Source: Blasia pusilla (taxonomy: Eukaryota; Marchantiophyta; Marchantiopsida; Blasiales). From it: DNA of 64,000 nucleotides. A program made the translations under genes and the position numbers. The notes under the pieces were generated by a model. It was given only the letters and a program-made list of their open reading frames with translations, was not told where the DNA came from and did not search any database. The stretch spans positions 4,092,001 through 4,156,000 of the forward strand of contig CM114273.1 in the NCBI GenBank assembly GCA_050084515.1, given 5' to 3'. Each line of letters begins with the position of its first letter. Position 1 is the stretch's first letter. This document shows, piece after piece, positions 60,979 to 64,000 of the stretch.

Positions 60979-61082
60979 AAGTCACCATCGCCAACAAACT
61001 CTCCCATATCCCGCTCATCCTCTTCGCGCGATAGCAAACTGGTGTCTAGGTGGGTGGGGGCGACTACGACGTAGTCCGACAC
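60894..61082 (-). CDS. Exon-like segment in B2 starting MSDYVVVAPTH
   Basis: The B2 counterpart of 15040-15166. ATG at 61082, then MSDYVVVAPTHLDTSLLS and REEDERDMGEFVGDGDLGG, open for 62 codons. Part of the downstream sequence is also present in the other half of the 375-bp duplication. Probably a relic exon; see the B1 entry for the comparison. Confidence 0.3.
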   Translation of the reverse strand: MSDYVVVAPTHLDTSLLSREEDERDMGEFVGDGDLGGFLRCVTTTVTLIGTGVLSEGRGKGG

Positions 61083-62327
61083 ATCTTTTAGGGGTGGCGG
61101 GTTTAGGGTCGAAGTCGGTCTGGTTCACTCGACGCACACTGCATTTCATGTTTGAGGTCCAAGATGGACAACCTCAATCGGGGCTAACACCGCGGGGAAG
61201 TGGCACTCCATCAAAAGATGAATTCAGTTGAGAAGATTATTTTCTTTGTTTTTACTCTAAAGGAGCATTCAATGCGATTTTTTTGCCGGACATTTAATTC
61301 ATCAAGATGAGACACATCAAGCATGAAGAGATTTAAGTAGTGAGACCACAAAATTGTCTAATTCATTGCTTTTGTCGAAATCGGTGTTAAGGGGATGTGA
61401 AGGAAAGATAAAGAAAAGGAAGTGCCTAGGAATGCTCAGTTCCTGGGTTTCTTCCCATACCAGGTCCATTACAATTGCAATTCTAATCATTCTTCAAGTT
61501 CTTAGGTATTTTTTCATCAATATCAATGAGTGCCTAGCTTTTTATACAATCTGAGATTTGAGAGGAAGCAGTGCATATCAGACAAGTTCAGATTCTACTA
61601 TTGACTTAGTTTGAATTGCAATGGGAAACAAGGGAGAACAATGGGTGAAATTAGGGCCAAACGTTCTTGGCATGTCCTAGATCTGTAGATCTGCACCACC
61701 GTGGGCTGTCCATTCTAAACTTGCAAAAAACTAGACATGTCTCGTCTACAAGACTCCAGCTCTTAATTCTCTTCTGAGCTGGAGTGTCAACCGTGAAGTC
61801 GTACGCAGTACAGAATCAAACAGAATGGACGACCCACGGTGATGCAGATTGACGACATGCCAAGGACTCAGAACAGAGGAGAAGTGGGCTGGAGAGAAGA
61901 TAAAGGGCATGCGAGAGATACCATGAGCTCATGCTCTATGCCAGAGATGGAAAAATGACAGTAAGTCTCTTTCAATTCAGATTCCATTTCCAATCTCTCC
62001 TTACAAGCTTCATACAACTACTGAAATAAGTCATAAGAGAGAATCCATACATCCGGAAACACACTCAATCGCAAGAGTCTACCAGCCTTAGAGGCAACAG
62101 AAATGGAACCTTGTTCCTTGTAAGCGCTGTGAGAAGTGTATTGGATGCCGAAGGTACATGAAGATCTTTCACATGTGCAAACATACACTTCCACGTAAAT
62201 GAACGCACAGAGAATTGAAGATGTTTCTTCTTAAGAGAACTGATAATAATTTTGCAGACGAGCTGACTTTCTTTCTAGGGGGTAGGCAGCAATCGCCTTG
62301 AGAGCGTAGATGAAGAGCACATCGACT

Positions 62328-62561
62328 TCAACCAGAAATTCTTGCGACAGTAATGGCCCTCCCGCATTCGGTCCACCTTTTGGCTGCGCACTTTACTGAA
62401 TTCGCGAAGGCCACTTCTGTCACAAACATCAGGTTCCAGGGGATGATAATCTCGTCATCGAATACCACTCCAGCGCCGCAATATGTCTCATCCAAATTCG
62501 CAAAGGATTGATTCGAAAGCAGGAGAACCGCTTCCAATCTCACCCCAGGGAGTGATGGCAA
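62328..62561 (-). pseudogene. Minus-strand coding-like frame of A5
   Basis: Reads SFANLDETYCGAGVVFDDE, IIIPWNLMFVTEVAFANSV and WTECGRAITVARISG, the same core as A4 30467-30760. The upstream part present in A4 is deleted here. Family unknown. Confidence 0.25.
62342..62425. repeat. Shared inverted repeat, A5 copy
   Basis: Arms 62342-62369 and 62398-62425. The left arm has ttgcgac instead of ttgtgac. The direct-orientation relative (ttcgggagaaccattaatg) lies near 62819. Confidence 0.75.
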
Positions 62562-63423
62562 AGAGGGCCTCTAATCCTAAGCGCTTGCTATTGGATCAGC
62601 TCCAAAGCTGTTGACATCCACTCACAAGAACTCAAAGTGTGTTCTGTGAAGTCACCCCTCATTAGGCTGCAGACGCTAGCTACCGGGTATGATCCCACGG
62701 AGAATGAAATCGGATCAGGAGGTCGGATTCATCACAGCACACAGCATGGTCGGAAGCCATCCGCCATGAGAATCCTTGCTGCCATCAAGCACCTACGTCA
62801 GAATGCTGTAGGTGCTTCATTCGGGAGAACCATTAATGCCTCATATATCATGTCAACGTTTAGGGCCTTCGGATTCTTCAACAAACCCACATCTTGCTGG
62901 AGTTCCGTTCCGCTCCGTAATAACCTAATACCTGCTGGAATGAAAAAGTAAAGGTTAGATCCTAACATCTTGGAGACGTTATGTTTCAATTGAATTAAAG
63001 GATAATTTCGCATAAAAGGGTATCCACATACTTGAGAAAACTCTCATAACATTCTACCAATTGGATATTTAGAAAACTCATACTAAACTTCCCAATTGAT
63101 ATCCTCAAAGTTGTAAGGTGAATCTTAGAGAAAAGATTTATAAACTTCTTCCAAAGTTAGTTAGATATTTGCTTCATATTCATGATGAGATTCTATAACA
63201 TCTAGTTTTCAATACGGTCCCCTAAACCAAACCTTATGTAAGCATGATTTCTGAATTCCTAATAAGATTTATAAGAATGTTCAGAAACCTTTCTTATTCC
63301 TTATAACCACATTTACCTCTTATGGAGTGATTTCATGTGTTCCCCACAAAAATTACCCACTAATATATGATGTGGTGGAAATTAGGCTAATCAAAGGTGA
63401 TATAGCTCTTCTAAAATTTGTAC

Positions 63424-63484
63424 AACTGGCTTCCTTGGTCACTCTTATCTCTTTAACTGCTTCCTTGGTTACTCTTATCTCTTT
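63424..63484. repeat. 30-bp tandem duplication in the A5 tail
   Basis: aactg(g)cttccttggt(c/t)actc followed by ttatctcttt occurs twice in a row, at 63424-63454 and 63455-63484. T1 and T2 have one copy. Confidence 0.9.
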
Positions 63485-63550
63485 GTAATGTACTTCGTGC
63501 TAGAAAATCCAGCTTAAGTATAGTGTTCCTTAGTGGAGGAAAGAGATGAA

Positions 63551-64000
63551 TTATAGTTAAACTATAACACTAGGAATTTTGCGTACTAGCTGAATGAAGC
63601 ATTTTAGTACTAAATAAAATAGGGATCTTGTACCTATTTAGGGGAGTGATATACTTATTGATAGAGTCGCTCCTGCAGCATGAAGTGAGATCTTTAAAGA
63701 CATAAGAGAAGAACTCAATTTTACTTTGCTTAGCTGATGGATGCATGCTTGGAGCTCACACTGGTCTCACGTTTACACCTGCATAGGAAGGATAAGGAAA
63801 TCACTAGAATAGGGAAAATCTACTTATTTTATTGGACCGAAAGTGAATGAGCTAAAATAAAGGCTACAATTTTTTAGTTTACTTTGAATGAAGAAACTAT
63901 GATTTATGAGGCCTCCATAGTATATCTTCTCCCACATTACAGATAAATAAATTAGCTAGGCTCACTTACATTCCTCTATTTTCTCTCCTACATTATGAAT
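63551..64000. repeat. Inverted segment of the A-unit tail
   Basis: From about 63570 the sequence is the reverse complement of the later part of the T tail. For example, tagtactaaataaaataggga near 63607 is the reverse of tccctattttatttagtact-like sequence in T1 (about 18035) and T2 (about 23458). The window's last bases, ctctcctacattatgaat, reverse 17709-17728. The junction carries the palindrome ttatagtt-a-aactataa (63551-63567). The inverted segment runs off the window. Confidence 0.85.

Larger units (their letters stand above)
56315..61600. repeat. Large repeat unit B, copy B2
   Basis: Matches B1 along its length. It is longer because of two inner tandem duplications, at 56804-57115 and 60238-60978. 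The coding-like minus-strand fragments of B1 recur at about 56610-56785 (with a stop) and 57011-57280. Followed directly by A5. Confidence 0.85.
61601..63550. repeat. Large repeat unit A, copy A5 (forward part)
   Basis: Follows A1 from the attctactattgactta phrase through the cgttcttggca block, the shared inverted repeat and the T tail (from about 62985). It stops collinearity near 63550. It keeps features closer to A1 than to A2-A4, in line with B2-A5 being a copy of B1-A1. Confidence 0.85.

Overview
The window looks like nuclear DNA of a land plant, gene-poor and packed with old repeats. It is AT-rich. Its clearest gene needs short introns with GTAAGT-type donors and pyrimidine-rich acceptors. 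The transposon remains are plant-type Ty1/copia and Ty3/gypsy elements broken by stops and frameshifts. There are no bacterial-style operons or ribosome-binding sites. I cannot name the species. No standard housekeeping gene, rRNA, tRNA or CRISPR array was recognised.

Layout. 0-5.1 kb: a convincing four-exon minus-strand gene (3117-4628, 319 codons, family not recognised) with a TATA box and a duplicated upstream segment; a diverged copy of its third exon lies at 186-329 on the other strand. 5.1-7.5 kb: AT-rich DNA with nothing recognisable. 7.5-10.3 kb: a minus-strand copia remnant whose RNase H is split by a probable 0.99-kb solo LTR. 10.9-32 kb: large mosaic repeats named here B, A and C, in the order B1-A1-C1-A2-C2-A3-(AT-rich)-A4. 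32-40 kb: a 58-bp minisatellite, a plus-strand copia remnant, and AT-rich DNA studded with perfect fold-back hairpins. 40.3-45.1 kb: degenerate tandem repeats and a 1.48-kb tandem duplication (D1, D2). 45.7-46.8 kb: a third, partial B copy. 46.9-50.5 kb: a GC-richer island with a pair of related minus-strand genes (48538-49131 and 49834-50460) and weaker candidates. 50.5-52.8 kb: a small duplication, then AT-rich DNA. 52.9-54.9 kb: a decayed minus-strand gypsy element. 55.3-55.8 kb: a candidate two-exon gene. 56.3-64 kb: B2 followed by A5, a second copy of the B1-A1 block about 45.4 kb away, whose last 0.43 kb is inverted.

The B/A/C repeats carry fragments of coding-looking sequence, mostly on the minus strand, conserved between copies but broken. 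A and B units also share a 28-nt motif arranged as an imperfect inverted repeat, found at seven places. The best leads for something undescribed are this shared motif, the mosaic B/A/C family itself, and the cluster of perfect short-loop inverted repeats between 28 and 40 kb. Copy boundaries given for repeats are approximate, since they come from reading by eye.
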